Shown in pieces: positions 1-10,017 of a stretch of 64,000 nt of DNA (positions within the stretch are counted from its first letter, which is position 1; each line of letters starts with the position of its first letter). The position numbers and the translations under genes are program-made. The notes beneath the pieces were generated by a model that saw only the letters and a program-made list of their open reading frames with translations, was not told where the DNA came from and did not search any database. Origin of the DNA: Treponema sp. (GTDB lineage Bacteria; Spirochaetota; Spirochaetia; Treponematales; Treponemataceae); assembly GCA_016293915.1 (NCBI GenBank), contig JAEDCY010000010.1:1-64000 (forward strand). Direction: 5' to 3'.

Positions 1-1679
1 TCGTCGCAATAATGAAAATAACTATACCATTTATTGATGAACGTTTTTTTATCTTTATTGTTTTCTTTCGTTATATTTCTTCCTAAATATTTTAATTGCG
101 AAAAAGGTGTCCAAACTACTAAATAATTTGCTTTTCTTAATTTTAAGCAAAAATCAATATCATACAATGAATCATTATACTCATTACTGAATTGTTTCAT
201 TTCTATAAAAACTTTTTTTGACACCATCATGCATTCTGCCGTAACTGCATTAAAATTCTGTACAAGCGCAGTTCTAAATGCATATCCATTTTCTAGAGCA
301 GATTGATTTTTATGTGAAATTCCAAATAATCCGTGAATTCCAATAAATACTCCAGCATTATGAATTGTTTCATCATTATTAATTAATTTTGCTCCAACCG
401 CACCAGTATTAGTTCTTTGAGCAAACATTAACATTTCTTCAAGCCATTCCGAAGAAATAATTTTTGTATTTGAATCTAAAAAAACTAAATATTCTCCTTT
501 AGCATAACATGAAGCTTGATTTAATAATTCTGAATTTCTTCTATTATTTTTATTTATAAAACTATGTATTCTTTGATCATTTATCAGAGTTTCAAAATTA
601 ATCAATTTATCAACTACAAGAATTTCAAAATCTGAATATGTAGTTTTTTCTAATATTGAGTTAATACATTCGCAAGTTTTCTTTTTGTTTTTATTTATTA
701 TTATTATGGAAATTTTTGGCTGAGAATTTATTTTGTACTTTGTACGATATAAAATATTTTTACAAATTTGAACTTCAGCATCTACAGCTATTCTTTTATA
801 ATGCTTTTCCAGAGCCCTTTTTCCTGCTTCAATAGCATAAGTCTTTGTTCCTATACTATTTGCTGTTGAAGTTGACGAAGCTCTCCAATAATACATACAT
901 TTTGAAACATGTACGATTTTCTGTGCTTTTTCAGAAAGACGTAAAAATAAATCATAATCCTGTGCACCATCTGTAGTCGAATCAAAATTACCAATACTAT
1001 CAAGCAAAGTTTTTTTAAATGATGAAAAGTGACACAAATAATTTGTACCGCAAAAATAATCAGGTGCAAAATCTGGTTTAAAATTTGTATTGTTAATTTT
1101 TTGCAAATTTGGACTTTGAAATATTACTTCATCGGTATATACAAAATTTGCTTCTTTTTCACAGATAGCTTTCATTGTTTCAAACAAAGCACAGGGATGT
1201 AATAAATCATCATGATCAAAAAGAGAAATAAAATCTCCTGTTGCCATTTTAATACATGCATTTGTATTTTCTGAAATACCTTTATTCTCTGAAAGTTTTA
1301 AATACTTAATGCGCTTATCTTGATTTGAAATTGACCTACAAACTTCTTCAACATTTTTATGATTTTCATCACTTCCATCTGCTAAACATAATTCCCAATT
1401 CTCATAAGTCTGAAAGATTACAGAACCTATCATTTCTTTCAGAAAAGCTTCCGGCGTATTATATAAAGGCACAAGTATACTGAATTTTATATTTTGTGGA
1501 AAAGAATAAGCTTTCTGTTTTTCATATTCTTCAAGACTACATCCAAATGCTTGAGGCGGGAGATAAAAATCATGTCTCTTATTCCAATAAGAATGAAGTT
1601 TACAGTAAGTAGAAACTTCTCTGAAACTTATTCTTTTAAGTCTTTTGTATATTGCCTTTGTTAATTTTTTTATTGTCAT
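1..1679 (-). CDS. Two-domain family 2 glycosyltransferase (3' end beyond window)
   Basis: The reading frame is open from an ATG at 1679 to the window edge, so 559 codons are visible and the C-terminus is missing. A first GT-A fold begins near residue 66 (FSILVPLYNTPEAF) and carries a DHDD metal-binding motif at about 155-158. A second GT2 domain begins near residue 340 (KISIIIINKN) with a DSN motif in the DxD position. Tandem GT2 proteins of this type transfer successive sugars during surface polysaccharide assembly; the sugars cannot be read from sequence. The start is supported by an AAGGA ribosome binding site overlapping the stop of the upstream ABC exporter gene, so the two genes are probably cotranscribed. 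Confidence 0.85.
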   Translation of the reverse strand, partial: MTIKKLTKAIYKRLKRISFREVSTYCKLHSYWNKRHDFYLPPQAFGCSLEEYEKQKAYSFPQNIKFSILVPLYNTPEAFLKEMIGSVIFQTYENWELCLADGSDENHKNVEEVCRSISNQDKRIKYLKLSENKGISENTNACIKMATGDFISLFDHDDLLHPCALFETMKAICEKEANFVYTDEVIFQSPNLQKINNTNFKPDFAPDYFCGTNYLCHFSSFKKTLLDSIGNFDSTTDGAQDYDLFLRLSEKAQKIVHVSKCMYYWRASSTSTANSIGTKTYAIEAGKRALEKHYKRIAVDAEVQICKNILYRTKYKINSQPKISIIIINKNKKKTCECINSILEKTTYSDFEILVVDKLINFETLINDQRIHSFINKNNRRNSELLNQASCYAKGEYLVFLDSNTKIISSEWLEEMLMFAQRTNTGAVGAKLINNDETIHNAGVFIGIHGLFGISHKNQSALENGYAFRTALVQNFNAVTAECMMVSKKVFIEMKQFSNEYNDSLYDIDFCLKLRKANYLVVWTPFSQLKYLGRNITKENNKDKKTFINKWYSYFHYCD

Positions 1680-1695
1680 TTTAGCCGATTGTTCC

Positions 1696-3447
1696 TTAAA
1701 TCTTTTCCTCTATAATTGTAGCAGAATTATTCTCAAATTTGATTTTAAAATCACAATTTTCCAAAGTTGAAAGTCTATGTGCAATTGCAATAATTGTAAT
1801 TTCACCTTTCAATTTGTTTATAGTTTCTGTAATTTGTTTTTCAGTTTCTGTGTCCAAAGCAGAAGTTGCTTCATCAAGAATTAATACAGATGGATTTTGA
1901 TATAGAGCACGCGCAATACCTATTCGCTGTTTTTGTCCACCTGAAAGTTTTGCTCCCTTATCACCACACGGAGTATTTTCTTTTAATTCAAGACTTTGTA
2001 CGAAATCATACAATTCGGCCATTTTAAGAACTTTTTCTATTCTCTGATCATCTATATCTTCTGGCAGGATTCCGAAAGCAATATTTTCTCTGATAGTTCC
2101 ATCAATAAGATAAATACTCTGTGGAACATATGAAACATTATCAAGCCATCCCTGAATATTTTCAAAAATATTTTTTCCATCAACATTGATAGATCCACCA
2201 GAAGGTTGAAGTAATCCTAACAAAATATCTACAAATGTTGTTTTACCAGCTCCGCTTGGCCCTACAACCCCAACAAATTTTCCTTTTGGAATAGTAAAAC
2301 TTACATTTTCAAAAACATTTTTATTTGTATCAGGATATCCGAATGTCAGATTTGTAACAGAAATCTCTTTATTGAATGGGATTCTTTCTTTTTTCCCTGT
2401 TTGAGAATTTATTTCGTCTTCTTTTTTCTCATTTTTAATTGCAATAAAATCATCATATACTTCATTAAAGAAAGGCATCTTAAATTTTATTTCATTAAAC
2501 AAACCTGTAATCTGATTCATACAAGGCATAAGACGCATAGCAGCAAGTGCAAGTACACCTAATGCCGGAATGATAGAAGAAGGATCTATATTAAAAATCA
2601 TTTTAAATGTGATTAATAAAAGAATTCCTCCAACACATACCATTTCAATAATACATTTAGGGAATCTGTTTATAAATAAAAATTGTTTCTGTATTACTGT
2701 AAACTCATTAAATGCTTTTGAGAATTCTTCTGTAAAGAAAGCTTCTTTCTGCATTACTTTTGTTTCTTTTACAGACCAGAAGCCCTGATTCAGCCATTTG
2801 ATATATTCAACATTACATTCGTTCTGACGGGTTCCATATTTATTAATCTTCTTTCGGAAATAATTAAGTATTCCCAGCATAAGAGGAGCAATAATAAAAG
2901 CAATTACAATGGCCATAACCCAATCCATTATCAGAAGCAAAATCCAGATAACGATCATGGTTATGATATTTGTAATAATAATAAGTGTATTTGTCAGAAT
3001 CTGACTGAAAACAATAATACAACCTAAATTTATGTTTCGTAAAATTACAGAAAAATTTGTGTCTACATGAAAGAGATAAGGTTTGTTTATATAATATTTA
3101 TAAAGACGCTTTGTATAATCTGCCTGATTGTTTAATGTAAATGCAATTTGAAGTTTTCCCTGAAAGAGAATTAAAAAGTTCTTAAATATATAAAAGAAAA
3201 CAAGTCCAAGAGAAAGGAAAATTACAAGTGATTTATGAGTTGTAATTCCAAAAAAAGATATGATTTTTGCTATTTCAGCATGTCCTTCTAAGTATGCCGG
3301 ATCACCGATTATAGTGATAAGTGGATAAAGTAAACCGATGCCGAAAGCTTCAAAAACAGCTATAACAAACATCAAAATAATGAGAGCAAAACAAATTCTC
3401 AGTTGTTTAGGAGTTAGTATTTTAAAAATTTTCAAAAAAGATTTCAT
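1696..3447 (-). CDS. ABC exporter, fused permease and ATPase (polysaccharide or lipid-linked sugar flippase type)
   Basis: A 583-residue half-transporter. The N-terminal 330 residues form about six membrane segments. The C-terminal nucleotide-binding domain has Walker A GPSGAGKTT, Q-loop YVPQS, signature LSGGQKQR, Walker B VLILDEATSALD and the H-loop AHRLS. The architecture matches MsbA/PglK-type exporters that work as homodimers. Its position between glycosyltransferase genes suggests it flips a lipid-linked oligosaccharide across the inner membrane; this is inferred from context. It lies 16 bp upstream of the two-domain glycosyltransferase gene. Confidence 0.9.
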   Translation of the reverse strand: MKSFLKIFKILTPKQLRICFALIILMFVIAVFEAFGIGLLYPLITIIGDPAYLEGHAEIAKIISFFGITTHKSLVIFLSLGLVFFYIFKNFLILFQGKLQIAFTLNNQADYTKRLYKYYINKPYLFHVDTNFSVILRNINLGCIIVFSQILTNTLIIITNIITMIVIWILLLIMDWVMAIVIAFIIAPLMLGILNYFRKKINKYGTRQNECNVEYIKWLNQGFWSVKETKVMQKEAFFTEEFSKAFNEFTVIQKQFLFINRFPKCIIEMVCVGGILLLITFKMIFNIDPSSIIPALGVLALAAMRLMPCMNQITGLFNEIKFKMPFFNEVYDDFIAIKNEKKEDEINSQTGKKERIPFNKEISVTNLTFGYPDTNKNVFENVSFTIPKGKFVGVVGPSGAGKTTFVDILLGLLQPSGGSINVDGKNIFENIQGWLDNVSYVPQSIYLIDGTIRENIAFGILPEDIDDQRIEKVLKMAELYDFVQSLELKENTPCGDKGAKLSGGQKQRIGIARALYQNPSVLILDEATSALDTETEKQITETINKLKGEITIIAIAHRLSTLENCDFKIKFENNSATIIEEKI

Positions 3448-3465
3448 ATTATAATGTCCTATGTT

Positions 3466-4509
3466 TTATTCTATATTTAATCCTTTGATTTTTTTTAATG
3501 GCCATAATAGGAAGTTTCCTATCCGATATGAAAGTGTTTTTTTAATTTGTTTTTCTTTTTCAAAAATTATATCATTTAATTCACATAAAAATATACCTTT
3601 ATTTTTTGTAGAATAAGATATGAATATTTGAATGATTTCTTCATCTCCAAATTGAATAGCTGGTTTTAATACATATTCTATATTTCTGGCATAAACCTTA
3701 GACTCTATTTCTTGTGAACAATTAAATTTTGGTAAATATTTTAAGATCAGAAGAAAGCAAGATTTAAAATATTCATATTGCTTCTGTTCCTGCCCTTTTG
3801 AAAAAAACGAAATTCCATTTGGATTTCTTCTATACGTGCCTGTCACACAATTTAAATATTTACATTTTGTTCGTAAACAAAATTCATAGTATAGCTGTAA
3901 TGGTCTGTCATAATAAAATTGTTCATTTTCATTAACTATTTTTTCATATAAATCTGTTCTAAATAACCAGGAAAGATTCAATAAGTATCCTGTTGATTTT
4001 ATTCCATTTGTAAAATCAAGATGATTTTTTTTCGATTTTGTAATAGCATGCTGATACTTTTTTTTATCTTCATAATATATATCAACATCTGTACAACAAA
4101 ATCCATAATCAGGATTTTGTTCCAAAAAGTCTACTTGCTTTTGAAGTTTATTTTTATTAGTCCAAAAATCATCACCTTCACAATAAGCAGTATATTTTCC
4201 TTTCAAGTGAGATAAAATTATCAAATCAAGTGAGTTATCTTTCTTTGAATATTGATTTTCCGTCTCATAAATAGGTTTAACTATATCTGGAAATTTTTTT
4301 TCATATTCTTTAATTATTTCAATAGTCTTATCTGTAGAAGCATCATCATGTACAACAATTTCAAAAGGAAAATTTGTTTTTTGCATTAGAAAACTATCTA
4401 ATGCCTGCGATATAAATTTTTCCTGATTATATGTAACACACCTTATAGAAACAAGAGTTTCTTTACTTTTCCAGTTATGCATTATCATTTCTTGTGTAAT
4501 TGAAATCAT
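3466..4509 (-). CDS. Family 2 glycosyltransferase
   Basis: A 347-residue protein with a single GT-A domain. The N-terminal nucleotide-sugar fold reads LVSIRCVTYNQEKFISQALD, followed by VVHDDASTD and the metal-binding CEGDDFW motif. The C-terminal third is AT-rich and poorly conserved, and probably contains acceptor-binding or membrane-associated helices. It lies 18 bp upstream of the ABC exporter gene in the same operon. Donor and acceptor are unknown. Confidence 0.85.
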   Translation of the reverse strand: MISITQEMIMHNWKSKETLVSIRCVTYNQEKFISQALDSFLMQKTNFPFEIVVHDDASTDKTIEIIKEYEKKFPDIVKPIYETENQYSKKDNSLDLIILSHLKGKYTAYCEGDDFWTNKNKLQKQVDFLEQNPDYGFCCTDVDIYYEDKKKYQHAITKSKKNHLDFTNGIKSTGYLLNLSWLFRTDLYEKIVNENEQFYYDRPLQLYYEFCLRTKCKYLNCVTGTYRRNPNGISFFSKGQEQKQYEYFKSCFLLILKYLPKFNCSQEIESKVYARNIEYVLKPAIQFGDEEIIQIFISYSTKNKGIFLCELNDIIFEKEKQIKKTLSYRIGNFLLWPLKKIKGLNIE

Positions 4510-4525
4510 AAAAAATCCTTATTTT

Positions 4526-5407
4526 TTATTTTCTTATTATTTCTTTATATAAATAATTATTATATTTTACGACGTAATTCCAGATTAATTCTACATAATG
4601 TTGTAAAGTTCCACTTAATTGGCCTTGTTCTTCTGGAAAATCATTTTCTGTAAGATTTACAGAAAAGAATTGTTTTATTGCCTCTGATCTTGCAATAAAC
4701 ATATTTCCACAAGGAAAATCTAACCCGAATTTATTTGAATTTACTAAATCTGAAGGAACACCAAATACATTCAGAGTGTTAATTATATTACTTTTATTTT
4801 CATCTATATTTTCTATAAAATCATAATAAGAACTAATAATTGCGTTTATTGGAACAATTGGAGTTGTAACAAATCCAACATTTTGATTTCTACAAAAATA
4901 ATTTATTATATTATCAAAAAGACATTTTTTTCCAATTAGATTGTTGAATAAATATTTTCTCCATTTTTCACCATAATCCGTATGAAAACTTCTTTTTGTA
5001 TGAAAGTGAGCTATTATATCATAATCTTTGTAAGAATTATGTAAGGCCAAATAAAATGGATATATATCTCTTCCACGATTTTGAACAATTATAATCTTTA
5101 AATCATAACTATGCTGATGTAGCTTAAAGAAATTGCTTAAAACTTGATAATCTTTCTCATTAACAACTGTAATAATAAGCGTAAAATGATTTTTTATATT
5201 TGTTAAATATTCATAAATTTCATCAATTAAATCTATATAAAAAATATGAAAATGAATTGCTATTTTTGCTGATGAACTATCACTTACGTCTTTTATAGTA
5301 TTATCAGATAAATGTAAAGCATTTCGTTTTTTTAATATATATTTTATATATGAGAATCTTTTCTTTACTATTTTTTTTATTTTTTTTGAAAAATCTATCC
5401 TACCCAT
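4526..5407 (-). CDS. RgpF-like rhamnan synthesis family protein
   Basis: A 293-residue protein. The segment starting IAIHFHIFYIDLIDEIYEYL, the QNRGRDIYPF motif and the AHFHTKRS motif are hallmarks of the rhamnan synthesis F family (PF05045), found in streptococcal rhamnose-polysaccharide loci and in many O-antigen clusters. Members act as glycosyltransferases on rhamnose-containing glycans, so this locus may make such a polymer, but no rhamnose precursor genes are visible here. The N-terminus is unusually lysine-rich. It lies just upstream of the GT2 gene at 3466-4509 in the same direction. Confidence 0.8.
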   Translation of the reverse strand: MGRIDFSKKIKKIVKKRFSYIKYILKKRNALHLSDNTIKDVSDSSSAKIAIHFHIFYIDLIDEIYEYLTNIKNHFTLIITVVNEKDYQVLSNFFKLHQHSYDLKIIIVQNRGRDIYPFYLALHNSYKDYDIIAHFHTKRSFHTDYGEKWRKYLFNNLIGKKCLFDNIINYFCRNQNVGFVTTPIVPINAIISSYYDFIENIDENKSNIINTLNVFGVPSDLVNSNKFGLDFPCGNMFIARSEAIKQFFSVNLTENDFPEEQGQLSGTLQHYVELIWNYVVKYNNYLYKEIIRK

Positions 5408-5442
5408 AAAATTACCTGTTCAAAATAAACTGTTTAATTAAA

Positions 5443-6588
5443 CTACTTCTCGCCTCTTTTCATAAATGGTTTCTTATATAAAATCCAGGAAATAGAAAAA
5501 GTTACTAATAATACTATACCAGAATAAACATAAACTGAAATAAAATTCCAACCCCATTTTTCATTAATCATTGTATAAAAATGTTGTATTAAAACAAAAT
5601 GGATCAGGAAAATATACATAGCCATATTTCCTAAAGTTTGCATAAAAGGTTTACCTAATAAATCAGAAATAATTCCTTTATCAAATGCAAAAATAATAAA
5701 AAATAAAATTAATATAACCATATCAATTATCATACAATAACTGTAATTTTTTATATAAATTCTCAATATGAAATAATGCACTATTGCCAAAAGAGATATT
5801 ATTATTTCCAAAATAGTTGCTATTCGTTTAGAAATATCTATTCTTTCTTTTAATCGACTAAAGAACATGGCAATATTCATCCCTAATAAAACATAGAAGA
5901 GCCTTCTATATGGACTTGAATAAACTAATCCATTTATTTCTGGAATACCGTTAATTTGCTGACATTTATTTTCAATTATAGTAAACAAACCCGATAAAAC
6001 TATTATCAAGAAAATATTAATACACATGAATAATAAATCTGATTTTAAGCTTCTAGATATCTTTCTAAATAATACTATAAAAAAAGGAGATACTAAATAA
6101 ATACAGAAAAGAGAAGACAAAAACCAGGCTGCACCATTATATGCATGAGTAAAAAAAGTCATTGCAGTTGCAGATTGAAGAAGAGATATATTTATAATTA
6201 ATTGAATAATTTGTTTTATACAAAATTTTATTGATACAGTATTAGCTAGCAGTTCTTTAACTACAACTATTATTAGGCCAAATAAAATTGTAGCAATATA
6301 TGTTGGATAAATCTTTTTAATATGATTTATTGCATACTTTAACCCATCAGTTATTGAAGGAATACTTAATTCTTCGTCCTTTATTTTTAATAAATTACCA
6401 TACATCATTCCAAAACCTGATAGAATAAAAAAGAAATCTACTGCCATCATATATGTTTCAGAAAATATTCTATGGTGTATTTCTCCAAATTCACCCAAAT
6501 ATTGAATAATTCCATCTAAATGAATTATTACAATAAGCATTATCATTATGAATCGTAATCCTGTAAATGATTCAATTTTTTTATTCAT
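5443..6588 (-). CDS. Membrane acyltransferase, acyltransferase-3 family
   Basis: A 381-residue protein with about ten hydrophobic segments. The N-terminus contains FTGLRFIMIM followed by the conserved His in VIIHLDG, the usual active-site region of the acyltransferase-3 (OafA/NodX-like) family. These proteins move acyl groups, often acetyl, onto exported polysaccharides. Length and topology fit the family. It belongs to the polysaccharide operon and probably O-acetylates the product, which would fit the esterase and acetyltransferase genes just upstream. Confidence 0.85.
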   Translation of the reverse strand: MNKKIESFTGLRFIMIMLIVIIHLDGIIQYLGEFGEIHHRIFSETYMMAVDFFFILSGFGMMYGNLLKIKDEELSIPSITDGLKYAINHIKKIYPTYIATILFGLIIVVVKELLANTVSIKFCIKQIIQLIINISLLQSATAMTFFTHAYNGAAWFLSSLFCIYLVSPFFIVLFRKISRSLKSDLLFMCINIFLIIVLSGLFTIIENKCQQINGIPEINGLVYSSPYRRLFYVLLGMNIAMFFSRLKERIDISKRIATILEIIISLLAIVHYFILRIYIKNYSYCMIIDMVILILFFIIFAFDKGIISDLLGKPFMQTLGNMAMYIFLIHFVLIQHFYTMINEKWGWNFISVYVYSGIVLLVTFSISWILYKKPFMKRGEK

Positions 6589-6668
6589 AAAATCCTCTAA
6601 TTTAAAACCTATTTATTATTATACAATAAATTATTGTTTTTGAAACAGTTCTTTTAATATATAAATTG

Positions 6669-6704
6669 AAAGCCCTTAGAATTAGATTCTTAAGGGCTTT
6701 TTAA
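6669..6704. terminator. Intrinsic terminator hairpin
   Basis: Inverted repeat with arms AAAGCCCTTA (6669-6678) and TAAGGGCTTT (6691-6700) about 26 bp past the stop of the esterase gene. The better T-run is on the plus strand. The minus-strand tail is only moderately T-rich, so readthrough from the esterase gene into the acyltransferase gene is possible. Confidence 0.6.
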
Positions 6705-6730
6705 GGATTTTATGATTTTGTTTTAGGTTT

Positions 6731-7627
6731 TTAATAACAAATATTTGATATAATGTTACCAAAACGTTTCCCTAATTCAAACTCGGATACCGAATCATAA
6801 TGTGCAACATCATCCTCTTTTTTTGTTAACCCAATTGAATCAACAATATAATTATTCGATCCAACTGCTGCAATTCGAATTTTTGCATTATTTACTAAAT
6901 ATTGATATGAATTAGGCGTTACTCGGTCCCAGTCTGTAATTTGTGCATCAATAAAGCTTATATCTTGTCCAAACTTATTTCGAATATCATATAATAATAA
7001 TATCATATTTTTTTCATACTGTTCTGCAGTTGACTTCAAAATAGAATCAGTTTCTCCCTGCATCCAGCATAAAGCTTTTATTGATGGAGAATATCCCATT
7101 TCTACAATATCTGAAAGAGATTCTTTTAAAAACGTTTCAAATGAAAAATTCATTTTATTATTTACTACAAAAAAATTAATACTTGCCCCTGGTGCTGTAT
7201 ATTTTATAATAATATTTTTTTTATTATTCTTACTCAAAATATAAGAAATACCTATTTCTAAACCAAAATTTGTTTCTTCAATACCTTGCCCAAATTGAAC
7301 TTTTGAAAAACTAATCTTTTCTGAATCTTCTGCATTATATATATTATGTAAATATCCAATTATTTTTTGATTCGAAAATCCTTTTGTAAATAATGAATAA
7401 TCTTCATCAGTGATATAATCTTTTAACTGATTATAATCCGCACATCCCGTCGCATTAGACTGCCCAGCCAGAATGATAACATCAATCGGCTCACCGTCTG
7501 ATGAGAAATCATAAGTAATGTCAGAGGAAAAATCTTGTACCTGATTAGAACATGATAGAATAACTACCAAACCAACAAAAATAATAAACATCTCAAACAT
7601 TTTTGAAAATCTTTTCATAGGCGTCAC
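6731..7627 (-). CDS. Lipoprotein SGNH/SASA-type carbohydrate esterase
   Basis: A 298-residue protein. A signal peptide ends in the lipobox VILSC, so it is probably a lipid-anchored envelope protein. The SGNH blocks are visible: VIILAGQSNATG with the nucleophile Ser in the GQSN motif, CWMQGETDS as the oxyanion/Gln-Gly-Glu block, and DDVAHYD near the C-terminus supplying Asp and His. This pattern matches the sialate O-acetylesterase-like family (PF03629), which removes acetyl groups from sugars or plant xylan. Next to acetyltransferase genes it may trim O-acetyl groups from the surface glycan; dietary glycan deacetylation is the alternative. Confidence 0.8.
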   Translation of the reverse strand: MTPMKRFSKMFEMFIIFVGLVVILSCSNQVQDFSSDITYDFSSDGEPIDVIILAGQSNATGCADYNQLKDYITDEDYSLFTKGFSNQKIIGYLHNIYNAEDSEKISFSKVQFGQGIEETNFGLEIGISYILSKNNKKNIIIKYTAPGASINFFVVNNKMNFSFETFLKESLSDIVEMGYSPSIKALCWMQGETDSILKSTAEQYEKNMILLLYDIRNKFGQDISFIDAQITDWDRVTPNSYQYLVNNAKIRIAAVGSNNYIVDSIGLTKKEDDVAHYDSVSEFELGKRFGNIISNICY

Positions 7628-7763
7628 CTCTTGAAAAATTAAGATTTCAAAAACATTATTAAATTAATGCTAGAACTTTATGTTATGTCTGTTATCTTTG
7701 TTAACTATTGTTAATCCTTATTGGTTACACAATTTTAGAATGAAATTTTGTAATTTGCAAATT

Positions 7764-8393
7764 TTATTTTGAAGCAAGGCTTTCCAGCTTATCCAGTGTT
7801 TCTTCATTCAAATCTGAATAAATCAAATCCAAATCTTCTTTTTTGAAACTGTCGTAAAGCTTAACCAGGTCTATATTGCAGAGTCTTTTGCGAAGTGGCT
7901 CAGAGAATCTGTATTTGATTAATTTAGCAGGATTTCCGCCAACAATTGCATAAGGTTCAACATCTTTTGTTACAATCGAACCGGCTGCAATTACTGCTCC
8001 CTGCCCTATTTTTACACCACTGCAAATCAGGGCATTTGTCCCAAACCAGACATCATCGCCAATTATTATATCACCTTTCGAAAGGGCTTCGTTTGCAAAA
8101 CCAAAATTCTTTTCCTTAAAAGGATACATTGTAATTGTATTCATTCTGTGTTCTGCACCAAGAAGAAACTGAACTCCAGGCCCTATAGCACAATAGTTAC
8201 CGATGCAAAGCTTTACATCCTGTCTGCTGCTATCCTGCACCCTAAGCTGACCATAACTTTTTTTACCAACAGTTATTTTTGATGCATCACAAAAATTCAT
8301 CAGCTCTACTTCATTATGTCCATTATGATTTCTAAATTCTTTTCTGAATTTCAAAAGTCGGATTCTAAATAAAATTTTATTACAAATGCCCAT
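7764..8393 (-). CDS. Hexapeptide-repeat acetyltransferase, CatB/Vat-like
   Basis: A 209-residue left-handed beta-helix protein. Imperfect hexapeptide repeats run through VKLCIGNYCAIGPGVQF and DIIIGDDVWFGTNALICSGV. The loop containing GAEHRMNTITMYPF carries the catalytic His of xenobiotic acetyltransferases, and the GGNPAKLIKYRF C-cap is typical. The family includes chloramphenicol/streptogramin acetyltransferases as well as sugar O-acetyltransferases. At the head of a glycan locus the sugar role is more likely, but drug acetylation cannot be excluded. Confidence 0.8.
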   Translation of the reverse strand: MGICNKILFRIRLLKFRKEFRNHNGHNEVELMNFCDASKITVGKKSYGQLRVQDSSRQDVKLCIGNYCAIGPGVQFLLGAEHRMNTITMYPFKEKNFGFANEALSKGDIIIGDDVWFGTNALICSGVKIGQGAVIAAGSIVTKDVEPYAIVGGNPAKLIKYRFSEPLRKRLCNIDLVKLYDSFKKEDLDLIYSDLNEETLDKLESLASK

Positions 8394-8537
8394 AAAAAAA
8401 TACTACCACAATTCAATTTTCATGTCAGCAATTTAAAATCTCATACAATCTTTATCTATAAATAAATTGCAATCATTAAAAAGCTCTTATACAATACAGC
8501 AAAATTAGTCACTCTCTAGAAGAACTTGAGCGAATTG

Positions 8538-8546
8538 TGTTAAAAT
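8538..8546 (+). promoter_or_regulatory. Extended -10 promoter element for the symporter gene
   Basis: TGTTAAAAT (TG-N-TAAAAT) lies 33 bp before the symporter ATG. No good -35 is present at the usual distance, which is common for extended -10 promoters. The same TG-N-hexamer arrangement occurs upstream of gyrA and mnmA in this window. Confidence 0.45.
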
Positions 8547-8578
8547 ACTTTTTGTACAAAATTTTTTTAGAGGTGTTT

Positions 8579-9976
8579 ATGGAAACTCAGACAAAACAGC
8601 GTAACTCGTTTACAAGTTCAATCGGGTTCGTTCTGGCTGCAGCAGGTAGTGCCGTTGGATTAGGAAACATCTGGCGCTTCCCTTATCTTGCTGCAAAAGA
8701 TGGCGGAGGACTTTTCCTTGTAGTATATCTCGCTCTTGCCCTCACATTTGGTTTTGCACTTTTGATTACAGAAGTTGCAATTGGTAGAAAGACTCAGGAG
8801 AGCCCTCTTACTGCTTATTCAAAAATCAGCAAGAAATGGGGCTTCCTCGGAATCTTCTCTTTTGTTGTACCTTTCATTATCTATCCGTATTACTGTGTAA
8901 TCGGTGGTTGGGTAATGAAGTACATGTTCAGCTACCTTGCCTTCCAGGGTCAGGTTGCTGTTGAAGATGGATTCTTTACAGGCTTTATCACTTCTCAGTG
9001 GCAGCCAATTTTCTACTGCGCACTTTTTGCAATTCTCTGTTTTATTATTGTTTACAAGGGAGTTGAGCACGGAATTGAACGCTATTCAAAAATCCTCATG
9101 CCTATTCTTTTTGTAATCGTTGTTTTCATTGCTATCTATGCTTTGTTCATCAAACATACTGATGCAAATGGGGTTACAAGAACAGGTCTTCAGGGTGCTG
9201 CAGTTTACTTCATTCCAAACTTTGAAGGCCTTACTTTTAAAGGCTTCCTCACAGTTTGTCTCGATGCTATGGGACAGCTTTTCTATTCTCTTTCTATTGC
9301 AATGGGAATTATGGTTGCTTACGGCTCTTACATGAAGAAGGATGAAAACCTCAACAAGTCTGTAAACCAAATTGAAATCTTTGATACTGGTGTTGCAATT
9401 CTCGCTGGTATGATGATTATTCCTGCCGTATTTGCCTTTAGCGGAAAAGAAGGTATGTCTGCTGGTCCTGGCCTTATGTTCATCACATTACCAAAAGTAT
9501 TCAATTCTCTGGGTAAGTTTGGTGACTTCATTGGTCTTATCTTCTTCGTAATGGTAATGTTTGCAGCTCTTACTTCTGCCGTTTCAATCCTCGAAGCAAT
9601 CACATCGTCAATGATGGATAAGTTCAAGTGGAGCCGCCGCCGTTCAGCCTTTATTATGGCAGTAAGCACATTCGTTGTTTCTATCATTGTATGTCTTGGA
9701 TACAACGTATTCTACTTCGACCTCAAACTTCCGAACGGTAGTATTGGTCAGATTCTCGACATCCTCGACTACGCAAGTAACAACATCCTTATGCCGATTG
9801 TTGGTCTTCTTACTTGTATTCTTATCGGTTGGGTTGCTAAACCAAAAACTACAATCGATGAGATTACCCTTAATGGTGAACACTTTGTTCGCAAGACACT
9901 TTATGTTGTAATGATTAAGTTCATTGCACCAATCCTGCTCTTCATCATTCTTTTGACAGGTATGGGAATTATTTAG
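8579..9976 (+). CDS. Sodium-dependent transporter, neurotransmitter:sodium symporter (NSS) family
   Basis: A 465-residue membrane protein with about 11-12 membrane segments. The N-terminal signature GSAVGLGNIWRFPY is the LeuT/NSS motif that forms the unwound TM1 and binds sodium and substrate. Bacterial members import amino acids, including tryptophan and tyrosine; the substrate here is unknown. An in-frame GTG at 8537 would add 14 residues, but AGAGGTG sits 5-9 bp upstream of the ATG at 8579, so that start is preferred. GC content is clearly higher than in the glycan locus to its left. Confidence 0.92.
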   Translation: METQTKQRNSFTSSIGFVLAAAGSAVGLGNIWRFPYLAAKDGGGLFLVVYLALALTFGFALLITEVAIGRKTQESPLTAYSKISKKWGFLGIFSFVVPFIIYPYYCVIGGWVMKYMFSYLAFQGQVAVEDGFFTGFITSQWQPIFYCALFAILCFIIVYKGVEHGIERYSKILMPILFVIVVFIAIYALFIKHTDANGVTRTGLQGAAVYFIPNFEGLTFKGFLTVCLDAMGQLFYSLSIAMGIMVAYGSYMKKDENLNKSVNQIEIFDTGVAILAGMMIIPAVFAFSGKEGMSAGPGLMFITLPKVFNSLGKFGDFIGLIFFVMVMFAALTSAVSILEAITSSMMDKFKWSRRRSAFIMAVSTFVVSIIVCLGYNVFYFDLKLPNGSIGQILDILDYASNNILMPIVGLLTCILIGWVAKPKTTIDEITLNGEHFVRKTLYVVMIKFIAPILLFIILLTGMGII

Positions 9977-10017
9977 TTTTATCTGAAAGGAGGGAAAAGC
10001 CTTTCCCTCGCTCCAAA

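Noticed and set aside
8819..9911. Several overlapping open frames on both strands inside the symporter gene
   Set aside because: They are shadows of a well-conserved NSS coding sequence and have no ribosome binding sites or recognisable domains.
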